From Candidatus Uhrbacteria bacterium (lineage in GTDB: Bacteria; Patescibacteriota; Patescibacteriia; UBA9934): a stretch of DNA of 36,187 bases. The translations under genes were made by a program, and so were the position numbers. Under the pieces are notes generated by a model. It made no database searches and was not told the DNA's origin. It saw only the letters and a list, made by a program, of their open reading frames with translations. Shown here piece after piece: positions 1-7,204 of this stretch. The DNA is taken from the NCBI GenBank assembly GCA_943359345.1, contig CALRHE010000007.1, positions 1 to 36,187 of the forward strand, written 5' to 3'. Position 1 is the stretch's first letter, and each line of letters begins with the position of its first letter.

Positions 1-1
1 G

Positions 2-77
2 TGGCAGGGACGGTGGGGCTCGAACCCACGGCCTACGGTTTTGGAGACCGACGCTCTACCAGCTGAGCTACGTCCCT
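2..77 (-). tRNA. tRNA-Trp (anticodon CCA)
   Basis: Read on the minus strand this folds as a complete 76-nt cloverleaf. The 7-bp acceptor (AGGGACG with CGTCCCT) pairs perfectly, the D arm has GG in its loop, the T arm is GTGGG/CCCAC around TTCGAGC, and the CCA end is encoded. The anticodon loop CTCCAAA gives anticodon CCA (complement at 42-44), and the discriminator base is G, as expected for tryptophan. The anticodon stem has one T-T mismatch at its first pair. The 5' end overlaps the last 10 nt of a decayed open frame on the same strand. Confidence 0.95.
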
Positions 78-484
78 TCAATATGCTTAGCAAAAGTATA
101 GTATAGACTTTCAAAGTCTAGTACAAGGGTAGCTTTACCGTAGCTTATCGTGATGCAACCTGGATAGTCGGTTTTCTGTCTTTTACCGGTGTGAGGTTTT
201 TTGTAAGATTGATTGAATTGTGTGAGGGGAATATCGGTAATTTTTGACCAAAATAACAATTGTTTCTTTTCATCATGATATTCGTGCAGGTGAACAAGTG
301 CTCGAAGTTTGGATTCATCAGGTGAAAAGCCTTTCCGGAAAGCAGCGAGAAATGTTTTTATAAGTCGGGGATCTGAATTTGCAAATTTTACTGTTGTAAC
401 CTTTTTTGCCCCTTCACACCAATACAGCAGAGCAGTACAGAGCTGAAAAAATTCGATAGGTGCTTTATACGTGAGCGTCTTTGA
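68..484 (-). pseudogene. 5'-truncated homing-endonuclease-like (LAGLIDADG-like) protein remnant
   Basis: An open frame runs on the minus strand from a TGA at 485-487 down to a TAG at 68-70, about 138 codons. It has no ATG; the only conventional alternative start is a TTG at 259, which would discard the most conserved half. The translation contains ALLYWCEGAKK, then VKFANSDPRLIKTFLAAF, then HLHEYHDEKK, FWSKITDIPLTQF and KPHTGKRQK. I recognise this pattern from a CPR family that normally carries an N-terminal helix-turn-helix followed by a LAGLIDADG-like core. Here the helix-turn-helix part is missing, and only about 120 nt separate the frame from the next gene, so it cannot be encoded upstream. 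The stop lies inside the tRNA-Trp gene. Family assignment is from memory; that it is a relic is inference. Confidence 0.55.
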
Positions 485-505
485 TCATCGAGTACTCGCA
501 GTTCA

Positions 506-535
506 GACCGGAGCTCTCCGCGTGGAGCTCCGGTC
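506..535. terminator. 11-bp perfect GC-rich hairpin, possible bidirectional terminator
   Basis: GACCGGAGCTC (506-516) pairs perfectly with GAGCTCCGGTC (525-535) around an 8-nt loop. A weak T-run (GTCGTTTT) follows on the plus strand. It sits between the truncated minus-strand frame and the DUF1003 gene. A terminator is plausible, but the poor T-tract leaves room for another structured role. Confidence 0.4.
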
Positions 536-587
536 ATGTCGTTTTAAAGCTACGGTGCAAACAGGCGCTTAAACGTTTGAAGATGCG

Positions 588-596
588 TGTTATGAT
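588..596 (+). promoter_or_regulatory. Extended -10 promoter of the DUF1003 gene
   Basis: TGT-TATGAT is an extended -10 element (TGn plus hexamer at 591-596) that ends 9 nt before the ATG at 606. Transcription would start only a few bases before the start codon, so the mRNA would be nearly leaderless. No convincing -35 is visible. Confidence 0.4.
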
Positions 597-605
597 GCTG
601 ACGAT

Positions 606-1121
606 ATGCAAAGGAGGAAAGTTAAACGGACTCGAGTCAAGGCTAAGCGGCCAGTGGTGACGATGACAAGTTTTCGTGAGGAAATTAGTTCTCGTCAACA
701 TGCTTTAGCGCAAGCCGCCGATTATTTAACCAAGTTGTTTGGTTCGGGGTGGTTTTTATTGATGAATATTTCTGGACTGAGTTTTTGGCTTATCTGGAAT
801 CTTGGTTTGATTTCAGGCTTACCCACCATTGATCCATTTCCTTTCAATTTTTTGATTACGCTGGTTTCGCTCGAAGCCATTTTTTTATCAATCATCGTAC
901 TCATGAGCCAGAAGCGGGCGGCTCGGATAGCTGAAATTCGTGAGGAAGTAGATTTGCAGGTTGACATTAAGGTTGAGCAAGACGTTCAGCGGATTTTGAG
1001 CATGCTTGAGGCCGTGCAAAAACAATTAAACATACGCCATCATCAGGTCACTCCTAGTGTCCGCGTCTTTGATTTAGAACAAATTGAAGCTCAGGTGGTC
1101 AAAGATCTAGATAACAATTAA
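606..1121 (+). CDS. DUF1003 family inner-membrane protein
   Basis: This 171-aa protein has a basic N-terminus and two membrane segments, around residues 47-68 and 82-103. They are joined by the short loop with PTIDPFPFNFL that marks DUF1003, followed by SLEAIFLSIIVLMSQ and a charged amphipathic C-terminal helix (EEVDLQVDIKVEQDVQRIL). The family is widespread in bacteria and has no established biochemical role. The ATG at 606 is supported by the extended -10 just upstream; there is no Shine-Dalgarno sequence in front of it, although a GGAGGA occurs just inside the coding region. Its TAA overlaps the stop of the convergent SPFH gene in a shared TTAA. Confidence 0.85.
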   Translation: MQRRKVKRTRVKAKRPVVTMTSFREEISSRQHALAQAADYLTKLFGSGWFLLMNISGLSFWLIWNLGLISGLPTIDPFPFNFLITLVSLEAIFLSIIVLMSQKRAARIAEIREEVDLQVDIKVEQDVQRILSMLEAVQKQLNIRHHQVTPSVRVFDLEQIEAQVVKDLDNN

Positions 1122-1861
1122 CTTTGTTTTTTAAAACCCGTCATGGCTTGCAGGATTTCAAGCGGCACGGTGAAGACTACAGTGTTAGATTGATCTGAAC
1201 TAATGTCGTTGATCGAGTTTAGGGTGCGTAGATGCAGAGCGCCAGGGGTTTCCGACAACATGCGGGCAGCTTTGGTGAGGTTCTCGGCGGCTGAAACTTC
1301 ACCCTCAGAATTAATGATCACGGCGCGGCGTTCACGTTCGGCCTCAGCTTGTTTGGCAATGGTTCTAATCATGTCGGGTGGCAAATTGATATCTTTGAGC
1401 TCGACAGTCGAAACCTCGACACCCCAGGATTGGGTGTTGGCTTCTACGATTTGTTCGATTTTTGTGGACAGTGTCGAGCGCATGGTCAAAAGCTCATCGA
1501 GTGTGACCTCGCCAACTACGTTACGCATGGTGGTCTGTGCTAACTGAAGCACGGCGTAGCCCACGTTTTCAACTTCAAGAATAGACTTGGAGGCATCAGC
1601 GATTTTGTAATAGATCACGGCGGTAATTTTGGCTGAGACGTTATCTTTAGTAATAGCGTCTTGGGCCGGGACCTCCACGGCCTTGGTGCGCAGATCAACC
1701 TTTTTCATGAATTGAAAAACCGGAATCACCAAGCGCCAGCCGGGTTCCACCATGCCTGTGTAACGACCCATGGTAAATTTGATTCCCCGTTCGTATTGGT
1801 TAACCTGGCGTAAGCAGGCTAGGAGCGCGATTATGACCACGATTAGCAGAAAAAACCACAT
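1118..1861 (-). CDS. SPFH/band 7 protein, slipin (stomatin-like)
   Basis: From ATG at 1861 this gives 247 aa; a TTG at 1915 would add 18 residues, but the ATG places the membrane helix (MWFFLLIVVIIALLACL) at the N-terminus as is usual for slipins. The band-7 domain follows: QYERGIKFTMGRY, EPGWRLVIPVFQ, VDLRTKAVEVPAQDAITKDN, and the later VTLDELLTMR and ELKDINLPPDM segment. The C-terminal KQAEAERERRAVIINSEGE coiled segment is typical of stomatin oligomers. Such proteins scaffold membrane microdomains and often partner with NfeD proteases, but no nfeD gene is present in this window. It converges on the DUF1003 gene with overlapping stop codons. Confidence 0.92.
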   Translation of the reverse strand: MWFFLLIVVIIALLACLRQVNQYERGIKFTMGRYTGMVEPGWRLVIPVFQFMKKVDLRTKAVEVPAQDAITKDNVSAKITAVIYYKIADASKSILEVENVGYAVLQLAQTTMRNVVGEVTLDELLTMRSTLSTKIEQIVEANTQSWGVEVSTVELKDINLPPDMIRTIAKQAEAERERRAVIINSEGEVSAAENLTKAARMLSETPGALHLRTLNSINDISSDQSNTVVFTVPLEILQAMTGFKKQS

Positions 1862-1998
1862 AGCTTTGATGATTAATATTTGCTCCCATCCTACTTGGGT
1901 TCGCAAAAGATGCAAGTGTAGATCTGGTTAGTTCATGGAGTTACGGTTTAGACTGAATTTGCCTATGTGTATAACTTTCTTTCGGTTTTTTAGGTCTG

Positions 1999-2007
1999 TG
2001 TTACGAT
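1999..2007 (+). promoter_or_regulatory. Candidate extended -10 promoter of the HU gene
   Basis: TGT-TACGAT at 1999-2007 fits an extended -10, giving a leader of about 30 nt before the HU start. No clear -35 is visible. The 131-nt gap from 1916 to 2046 must hold promoters for both the divergent SPFH and HU genes; I see no other defined element in it. Confidence 0.35.
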
Positions 2008-2046
2008 TTTCCCCGTAAAAACGAATATTCTTAAAAGATACCATTT

Positions 2047-2331
2047 ATGTCCAAGCGTTTGACCAAGTCGCAAATCATGGCTGAGTTATCTACCCGCTGG
2101 AATGTGTCTAAGCGTGAGGCCGGTGAGATGTACGATCACTTGGTAAAGTTTGCTTACGACGAAATCAAGCGAGCTGGCGAATTTGTTATGCCTGGTCTTG
2201 GCAAGATGGCCAAGAAGCACCGTGCTGCTCGTCAGGGTCGCAACCCAGCCACTGGCGCAACCATCCAAATTCCTGCTAAGACTGTTCTCAAGTTTGCTGT
2301 AGCCAAGGCCGCCAAGGAATCTTTGATGTAA
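2047..2331 (+). CDS. HU-family nucleoid DNA-binding protein
   Basis: This 94-aa basic protein has the full length of the HU/IHF family. The N-terminal helical dimerisation part contains LTKSQIMAEL and the C-terminal part contains the family signature GRNPATGATIQIPAKTVLKF, which forms the DNA-binding beta-arm and the last helix. HU dimers bend and compact DNA and assist replication and repair. It is flanked by its own intrinsic terminator, so it is probably monocistronic. HU or IHF subtype cannot be decided from the sequence alone. Confidence 0.93.
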   Translation: MSKRLTKSQIMAELSTRWNVSKREAGEMYDHLVKFAYDEIKRAGEFVMPGLGKMAKKHRAARQGRNPATGATIQIPAKTVLKFAVAKAAKESLM

Positions 2332-2366
2332 ACAGACTCAGTAATCAACAGATTTTTTTCCACAGG

Positions 2367-2390
2367 CCCTCGACTTTTTCGGGGGTTTTT
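2367..2390 (+). terminator. Intrinsic terminator of the HU gene
   Basis: CCCTCGA (2367-2373) pairs with TCGGGGG (2379-2385) with one G-T pair around a 5-nt loop and is followed directly by TTTTT. Confidence 0.8.
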
Positions 2391-2457
2391 GGTATGTCTA
2401 ATGTAGACGATCTTTTTGAACACAATTTTTATACTCTGTTCGTTAAGGTTACATTTT

Positions 2458-3651
2458 ATGAAAGCCTGGATTTTGCCTCTTTTGCTGCTCGCGACTGTTA
2501 CTGGAACAGTCCTAGTCGGCGGTTTTTTATTTGTTAAGCCCTTACCTAACCCATCACTCGAAGCAGCTGAATCTCCAGCTTGGGATGCAGTTGCTGAAGT
2601 CATAGATGCTCGACGGGCCGAATTTGAAGTGGCTTCAGTCATTCCGTTCGGGAGCGACACCCAGATTAATATTTTAGCCCTGGGTATTGATTCAAGAAAA
2701 GAAGGGCAAGAGCAGCATTGTGACGCTATTCACATGCTGACGCTGGATGTGTCTGACTGGAGCATCAGAATCACCTCTGTACCGCGTGGCACATATTCAC
2801 CACTGCCGCCAGGCCGAGATTATGCTGACAGCGATTATTATGTTTCGAACGCCTGTGCTTTTGGAGGGCTTGAGTATGGTGTCAACCAAATTGAGCGCAT
2901 CGTTGGCGTACAAGCCGACTACGTAGCCACGGTGGGCTTTTCACAGGCCCTCGGCATTTTCCGCGTGCTTGAGCTGCCGACTACAGATACGTTGCAGTGG
3001 TTACGTCATCGTCAAAGTTATGCCATTGGGGACCCGCAGCGTAGTCATAACCAGGCGGTCTTCATGAAAGACATGGCTTTAAGGCTACTAAGCCAAGATG
3101 GCATCTCATCTGTGCTGATGCATATTCTTTACTCACTCGTTGATACAGATTTAGATTTTAAAACGCTCCAGGCCCTATACTCGGCTTATCGGGCTTCAGA
3201 TATCGCTTCCAGACCAGACGACATCAGCCTGATCATGAAACCTTATTTTGCCACTCAGGATTACCATTTCGATCCAGCTAACGCCAGCGCTCAAATTGAT
3301 ACGCTGATCGCCTCACTCCAGGGTCGCCTGCCAGATCAAGATTTGTCCAATCAGAATCTGGATGAACTGCAAGCTGAACTAGAAGCGTATCTGCGGGCTT
3401 CATTGGCCTCAAGCGCAAGCGTTAAGCATGTATACATTGAACAGCTGTGGCGACAGCTCGAAGACGAAGACGTCCGTGAGGAGCTGCATTTTAGGGTCAT
3501 GGAAAAATATTTGCGTGAGCTGCAAGCTATCGATCACGACCAAGCGGTTGAGGTTGTGAGCGACTATATTTTGGAAAAACAATTTTACGGCCTAATTGAT
3601 TGGGAGGAGAAGGGTAGGGATCTACTGGTGACTTTGGTAGGCTCTGGATAA
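2458..3651 (+). CDS. LytR-CpsA-Psr (LCP) family cell-wall glycopolymer ligase
   Basis: From ATG at 2458 this is 397 aa; a TTG at 2416 would only add a non-hydrophobic stretch, so the ATG is preferred. A signal anchor (ILPLLLLATVTGTVLVGGFLF) is followed by the LCP domain: INILALGIDSR near residue 70, CDAIHMLTLDV near 88, SVPRGTY near 107, and LRHRQSYAIGDPQRSHNQ, which matches the R-x-D-x-R-x-x-Q region that binds the polyprenyl-phosphate substrate. LCP enzymes move glycopolymers from undecaprenyl carriers onto peptidoglycan or protein outside the membrane. The last 130 or so residues are helical and not part of the core domain; I do not recognise them. The surface-protein gene follows after 42 nt. 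Confidence 0.85.
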   Translation: MKAWILPLLLLATVTGTVLVGGFLFVKPLPNPSLEAAESPAWDAVAEVIDARRAEFEVASVIPFGSDTQINILALGIDSRKEGQEQHCDAIHMLTLDVSDWSIRITSVPRGTYSPLPPGRDYADSDYYVSNACAFGGLEYGVNQIERIVGVQADYVATVGFSQALGIFRVLELPTTDTLQWLRHRQSYAIGDPQRSHNQAVFMKDMALRLLSQDGISSVLMHILYSLVDTDLDFKTLQALYSAYRASDIASRPDDISLIMKPYFATQDYHFDPANASAQIDTLIASLQGRLPDQDLSNQNLDELQAELEAYLRASLASSASVKHVYIEQLWRQLEDEDVREELHFRVMEKYLRELQAIDHDQAVEVVSDYILEKQFYGLIDWEEKGRDLLVTLVGSG

Positions 3652-3675
3652 ATCGTCCCAACCCAGCTGAAGTAG

Positions 3676-3684
3676 TGCTAGAAT
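3676..3684 (+). promoter_or_regulatory. Extended -10 promoter of the surface-protein gene
   Basis: TGC-TAGAAT (hexamer 3679-3684) ends 9 nt before the GTG start at 3694. This supports that start and implies a very short leader. No Shine-Dalgarno sequence is present. Confidence 0.45.
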
Positions 3685-3693
3685 TAGCTAGCT

Positions 3694-6600
3694 GTGAACA
3701 ATGCTTATCCTAGACTAGTATCGAGATGTTTTGAGTTAATGTTTTTAGTGGTGGTTACCACTCTGGTTTTTTTCGTGTTTGTGACCCACGCACAGGCAGC
3801 TACGATTACTTGGGATGGCGGGGGTGCAACCAACAATTGGTCTGAGGATGCTAACTGGTCAGGCAATGTGGAGCCAGGTACTTCAGATTTGGCTAACTTC
3901 ACTGGCGCCTCAATCAAAGACGCTACCATAGACACGGCCATAAGCGTTCAGGGTATTGACGTCAATGCCGGTTACGCTGGCGGGACTATTACTCAGGCGT
4001 CAGGACAAACTATCAGCATCGGCTCTGGAGATTTTGATATCTCAGCTGGTACTTTTGTGGGCGGTAACAGTGACATCACTACTAGCTCAGCTGGCTCCTT
4101 TACCGTGTCTGGGGGGATCTTTACTTCAACTACAGCCAATTTAACTTTGGGTAACACCTTTACGGTGTCTTCAGGTACTTTTAATGAATCTACCGGTACA
4201 GTGACCGCTACACAAGCTACGCAAATCTGGGATGTAGTCACGACTGAGACTTTTTATAATTTGACGATCAATAAAACTGGTGGAGAAGCGATTACCATGA
4301 GCACTAGCGACACCTTCGTAGTTTTAAATACCCTAACGTTAACGGACGGAGCTATTAATGGAGCTACAGGAGTGATTGATGCTAGAAATGCGATTACCCA
4401 AGGTGGCAACTTTGACGGTGGTACAGCTACCATCAATTTTGGCGACAATGCGGTCAGTCAAACCTACTCGATTAACGGCGGCACAACCCCAGTGATTCAA
4501 CTAGACCACGCCAGTGACGCTAGTGACAGCATTACTATGACAGCCGGAGCTACATTTACGGGTTTAACTATCACTTCGGGCTTTTCAGGAGCTATACCGC
4601 TTAACAACAGTTCTAATTTTACTTTGGTCTTTGCCTCCTGGTCTCAAGCCGCAGGCACCTATGACGCCTCAGCCCAAACGGGTTGGAACATGGTTGATTT
4701 TGATATTTCAGCCGGTACTTTTACGGCTCCAGCTCTAGTAACTGCTACTAGCGTGGCCGCCACCTGGGACGTGAATTCGTCACAAACCTTTACCGCCCTC
4801 ACTATCAATAAAAGTAATACCGTCACTTTGACTATGGGTACCGGTGACACTTTTGTAGTGACTGGCGCCTTGACGCTCACGAACGGCGCAGTCGCCACCG
4901 GTACGCTCGACGCTAGGGGCAGTGTCACCGTGGGTTCATTGTATGACGGTGGTACAGCTACGTTGAATTTTGGAGGCACAGCTACACAGGCTTTTGATTT
5001 GACCGGTGCTACTGGTTTGTATGCTGGTGACATCACCGTCAATAAATCTAGCGGGCAGGTGAATTTGTCTTCCGCTTTGGTACTCGACGACGCAAGTCAG
5101 GATTTGACTCTGCAAGAAGGTAAGTTGAGTTTAGGCGGGCAAGCCCTAACAGTTAACGGTGCTAGCGGAACATTTGTGATTGAAGATGGTGGACATTTGC
5201 AGCTGCAAGGAGCGGAAACCATGACTTTAAACGCCACCTATCCAACTTTAAGTACTGGTTCGACGGTTACCTATACAGGGGACGGAGACAGCGCCACGGA
5301 CACATACACGGTGACTACACTCAAAGCTGTTTATCATCACCTCGTAATTAACTCCACCGATGGGGCTACTGATACTTTTCAATTAGGCGCCGCTCTCGAC
5401 ATCAACGGCAACTTAACTAATACTGCTGGTACCTTTGATGTGAGTGCTTCAAGCCACGCTATCACCTTGGCTGGTAACTGGAGTAACACAGGCACATTTA
5501 ACGGTCGCGCTGGCACTGTAACCTTAGATCCTGATACCAACCACACGTTGACTGGTGATACGACCTGGTTTAGCTTGACTTTACTTGATGCCACCAGCAA
5601 TGCCACGGATGTAACTCTGACGCTTCCAGCCAGCAGCACTCAAACTATTTCTGGTGTACTGACACTTGATGGTTTAGACGAAGATGATCGTCTGAATATT
5701 GTTTCGTCGTCAGCTGGCCTGCGAGGAATTATTACTTTTACTGGCACGGGTAGTTTTGTGGGTAATTATCTGGATATCATTGATAGTACCATCACTGACA
5801 ACTCATCGCTTGTGACCGCACCCGTCATGCCGGCTTCATCCGTCAACCGCGGTAACACTACCCTGTGGTTTAAAAGTTCAAGCTTTATCGGCGGCGTAGG
5901 TAGCGGTAGTCCAACCCTGGAGTTGATTAGCCCTAACGGTGGAGAAATTTTTACGGCCGGAGACAGCATGCTGATTAGTTGGCAGTTATCGGGTATGCCC
6001 TCTAGCCACATTGAGGTTGGTATATCTGTTGACGGTGGCTTAACTTACACGCAGTTAGCTGTAGGTGTAAACGGTTTCGGTAATTTGGCTTTAGTGGTCC
6101 CCGACATGCCAAGTACTACAACTAGATTTAGAATTCAAGGCACCGATTTAATTGTAGTTGCGGCTAGCGACGAGTCTGATGCAGACTTTACCATCTTGTC
6201 GTCAAGCTCGGACGAAGCGTTATCTCTGGACGAGCAGGCCGCTGTGGTTGGTGTTACCGGCCCGATCAATGTAGCTGCGGAGGTGGAACATGCACATAGC
6301 TATATCCGTGGCACAAGTTTCCCCACAGTTTATTACGTTGACGCCAATGGTCGCCGCCATCCTTTTGGAGATGAACTGACATATTTCAGTCACCAAGATT
6401 CCTTTGACTCAGTCATAACAGTTTCCGATGCTGACTTGGCCAATCACCCCATGGGTTCCCCCATGTTGCCTAAACCCGGCGCAGTACTTGTGAAAATTCA
6501 AAGTTTACCTGAGGTTTACTTTGTAACTGAAGATTCTGCCGGTGACTACGAGCTACGTTGGGTACCAGATGAGGCTACGGCTCTGGACTTGTTCGGGCCA

Positions 6601-6729
6601 ACCTGGTCTGAGTACGTTGTGGACGTAGAAGCTACTATGTGGACTCATTATCGTAGAGTGACTGACCTAACCAGAGACACTACTCTTGTCGACTCAGGCC
6701 AATTAAGAACACGTACAAGTCTCAAGTAA
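3694..6729 (+). CDS. Large secreted beta-rich surface protein with CPR C-terminal domain
   Basis: This 1011-aa protein starts with GTG and has a Sec signal peptide (hydrophobic FLVVVTTLVFFVFVTHAQA with an AQA/A cleavage site). The mature N-terminus (TWDGGGATNNWSEDANWSG) resembles autotransporter-like passenger repeats. Residues 60-720 are Gly/Ser/Thr-rich beta-solenoid-like sequence with visible duplication: an FYNLTINKTGG...DTFVVLNTLTLTDGA block near 180-250 recurs as FTALTINKSNT...DTFVVTGALTLTNGA near 360-435. An Ig/FN3-like module follows (LISPNGGEIFTAGDSMLISW, near 740-840). The last part (about 866-1000) contains YYVDANGRRHPF, TYFSH and KPGAVLVKIQSLPEVYFV, a domain I know from CPR surface proteins. 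There are almost no cysteines. It is likely a cell-surface or S-layer-associated component, perhaps an adhesin; that role is inference. Confidence 0.8.
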   Translation: MNNAYPRLVSRCFELMFLVVVTTLVFFVFVTHAQAATITWDGGGATNNWSEDANWSGNVEPGTSDLANFTGASIKDATIDTAISVQGIDVNAGYAGGTITQASGQTISIGSGDFDISAGTFVGGNSDITTSSAGSFTVSGGIFTSTTANLTLGNTFTVSSGTFNESTGTVTATQATQIWDVVTTETFYNLTINKTGGEAITMSTSDTFVVLNTLTLTDGAINGATGVIDARNAITQGGNFDGGTATINFGDNAVSQTYSINGGTTPVIQLDHASDASDSITMTAGATFTGLTITSGFSGAIPLNNSSNFTLVFASWSQAAGTYDASAQTGWNMVDFDISAGTFTAPALVTATSVAATWDVNSSQTFTALTINKSNTVTLTMGTGDTFVVTGALTLTNGAVATGTLDARGSVTVGSLYDGGTATLNFGGTATQAFDLTGATGLYAGDITVNKSSGQVNLSSALVLDDASQDLTLQEGKLSLGGQALTVNGASGTFVIEDGGHLQLQGAETMTLNATYPTLSTGSTVTYTGDGDSATDTYTVTTLKAVYHHLVINSTDGATDTFQLGAALDINGNLTNTAGTFDVSASSHAITLAGNWSNTGTFNGRAGTVTLDPDTNHTLTGDTTWFSLTLLDATSNATDVTLTLPASSTQTISGVLTLDGLDEDDRLNIVSSSAGLRGIITFTGTGSFVGNYLDIIDSTITDNSSLVTAPVMPASSVNRGNTTLWFKSSSFIGGVGSGSPTLELISPNGGEIFTAGDSMLISWQLSGMPSSHIEVGISVDGGLTYTQLAVGVNGFGNLALVVPDMPSTTTRFRIQGTDLIVVAASDESDADFTILSSSSDEALSLDEQAAVVGVTGPINVAAEVEHAHSYIRGTSFPTVYYVDANGRRHPFGDELTYFSHQDSFDSVITVSDADLANHPMGSPMLPKPGAVLVKIQSLPEVYFVTEDSAGDYELRWVPDEATALDLFGPTWSEYVVDVEATMWTHYRRVTDLTRDTTLVDSGQLRTRTSLK

Positions 6730-6762
6730 CATAAAACCCGGCTTTAAACCGGGTTTTATGTT
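6728..6762. terminator. Bidirectional intrinsic terminator
   Basis: A perfect 14-bp inverted repeat (6728-6741 with 6749-6762) encloses a 7-nt loop. The stem is GC-rich near the loop and A/T-rich at its base, so each strand ends in a T-rich run. It begins inside the surface-protein stop codon and lies 9 nt from the rpmB stop on the opposite strand, so it can serve both convergent genes. Confidence 0.9.
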
Positions 6763-6770
6763 TAGGATAT

Positions 6771-7001
6771 TTAGGTCTTGATTTGCGCCCAGACGTTATA
6801 CTTGCCTTCGGCTAACCACTTTTTTAAAGTCCGCAAACCACGGCCTGAGACTAAGATACGCTGGCTTTTGCCGCTCTCAGGATTAACTACAGTGCGCACC
6901 TGAAGATTAGGCATCTGGCGACGCTTGGTTTTATTGTTGGCATGACTGACGTTGTTGGCAACGTTAGGCTTTTTGCCGGTAACTGCGCAAATCTGAGACA
7001 T
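6771..7001 (-). CDS. rpmB: Large-subunit ribosomal protein bL28
   Basis: From the ATG at 7001 this gives 76 aa beginning MSQICAVTGKKP; five upstream residues in the same frame lack family similarity. The family core NNVSHANNKTKRR and the PNLQVRTVVNPESG strand are intact, followed by the usual helix SGRGLRTLKKW. bL28 belongs to the 50S subunit near the E site. The gene stands alone without rpmG beside it and shares a terminator with the convergent surface-protein gene. Confidence 0.96.
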   Translation of the reverse strand: MSQICAVTGKKPNVANNVSHANNKTKRRQMPNLQVRTVVNPESGKSQRILVSGRGLRTLKKWLAEGKYNVWAQIKT

Positions 7002-7070
7002 ATTGAGTATAAACAAGTTGGCAAGATAGTAGCTTAAAGCGGGATTTGAGTCAAATGCACATCTACTTAA

Positions 7071-7180
7071 GATATTAGGAATTAGATATTAGTAAGAGTG
7101 TAGAGATTAGATTTTAGATAAGCTGCAGCCGGCCTAACCTCTAAATTCTAAAACCTTACTAATATCTAATTCCTAATATC
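7071..7180. repeat. ATTAG-type palindromic repeat, copy A
   Basis: Perfect 26-bp inverted arms lie at 7071-7096 and 7155-7180, built from TATTAG/AATTAG pentamer-like units, with 58 nt between them containing a GC-rich centre (GCTGCAGCCGGCC). It lies between rpmB and the glycosyltransferase start at 7205. It belongs to a family of five in this window, but is the most divergent in its centre. Confidence 0.85.
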
Positions 7181-7187
7181 TATAAGG

Positions 7188-7193
7188 TATACT
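7188..7193 (+). promoter_or_regulatory. -10 hexamer of the glycosyltransferase gene
   Basis: TATACT ends 11 nt before the ATG at 7205 and follows repeat copy A by 7 nt. This predicts a leader of a few nucleotides. The matching -35 would fall inside the right arm of the repeat. Confidence 0.4.
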
Positions 7194-7204
7194 TTCCTAG
7201 ACTT

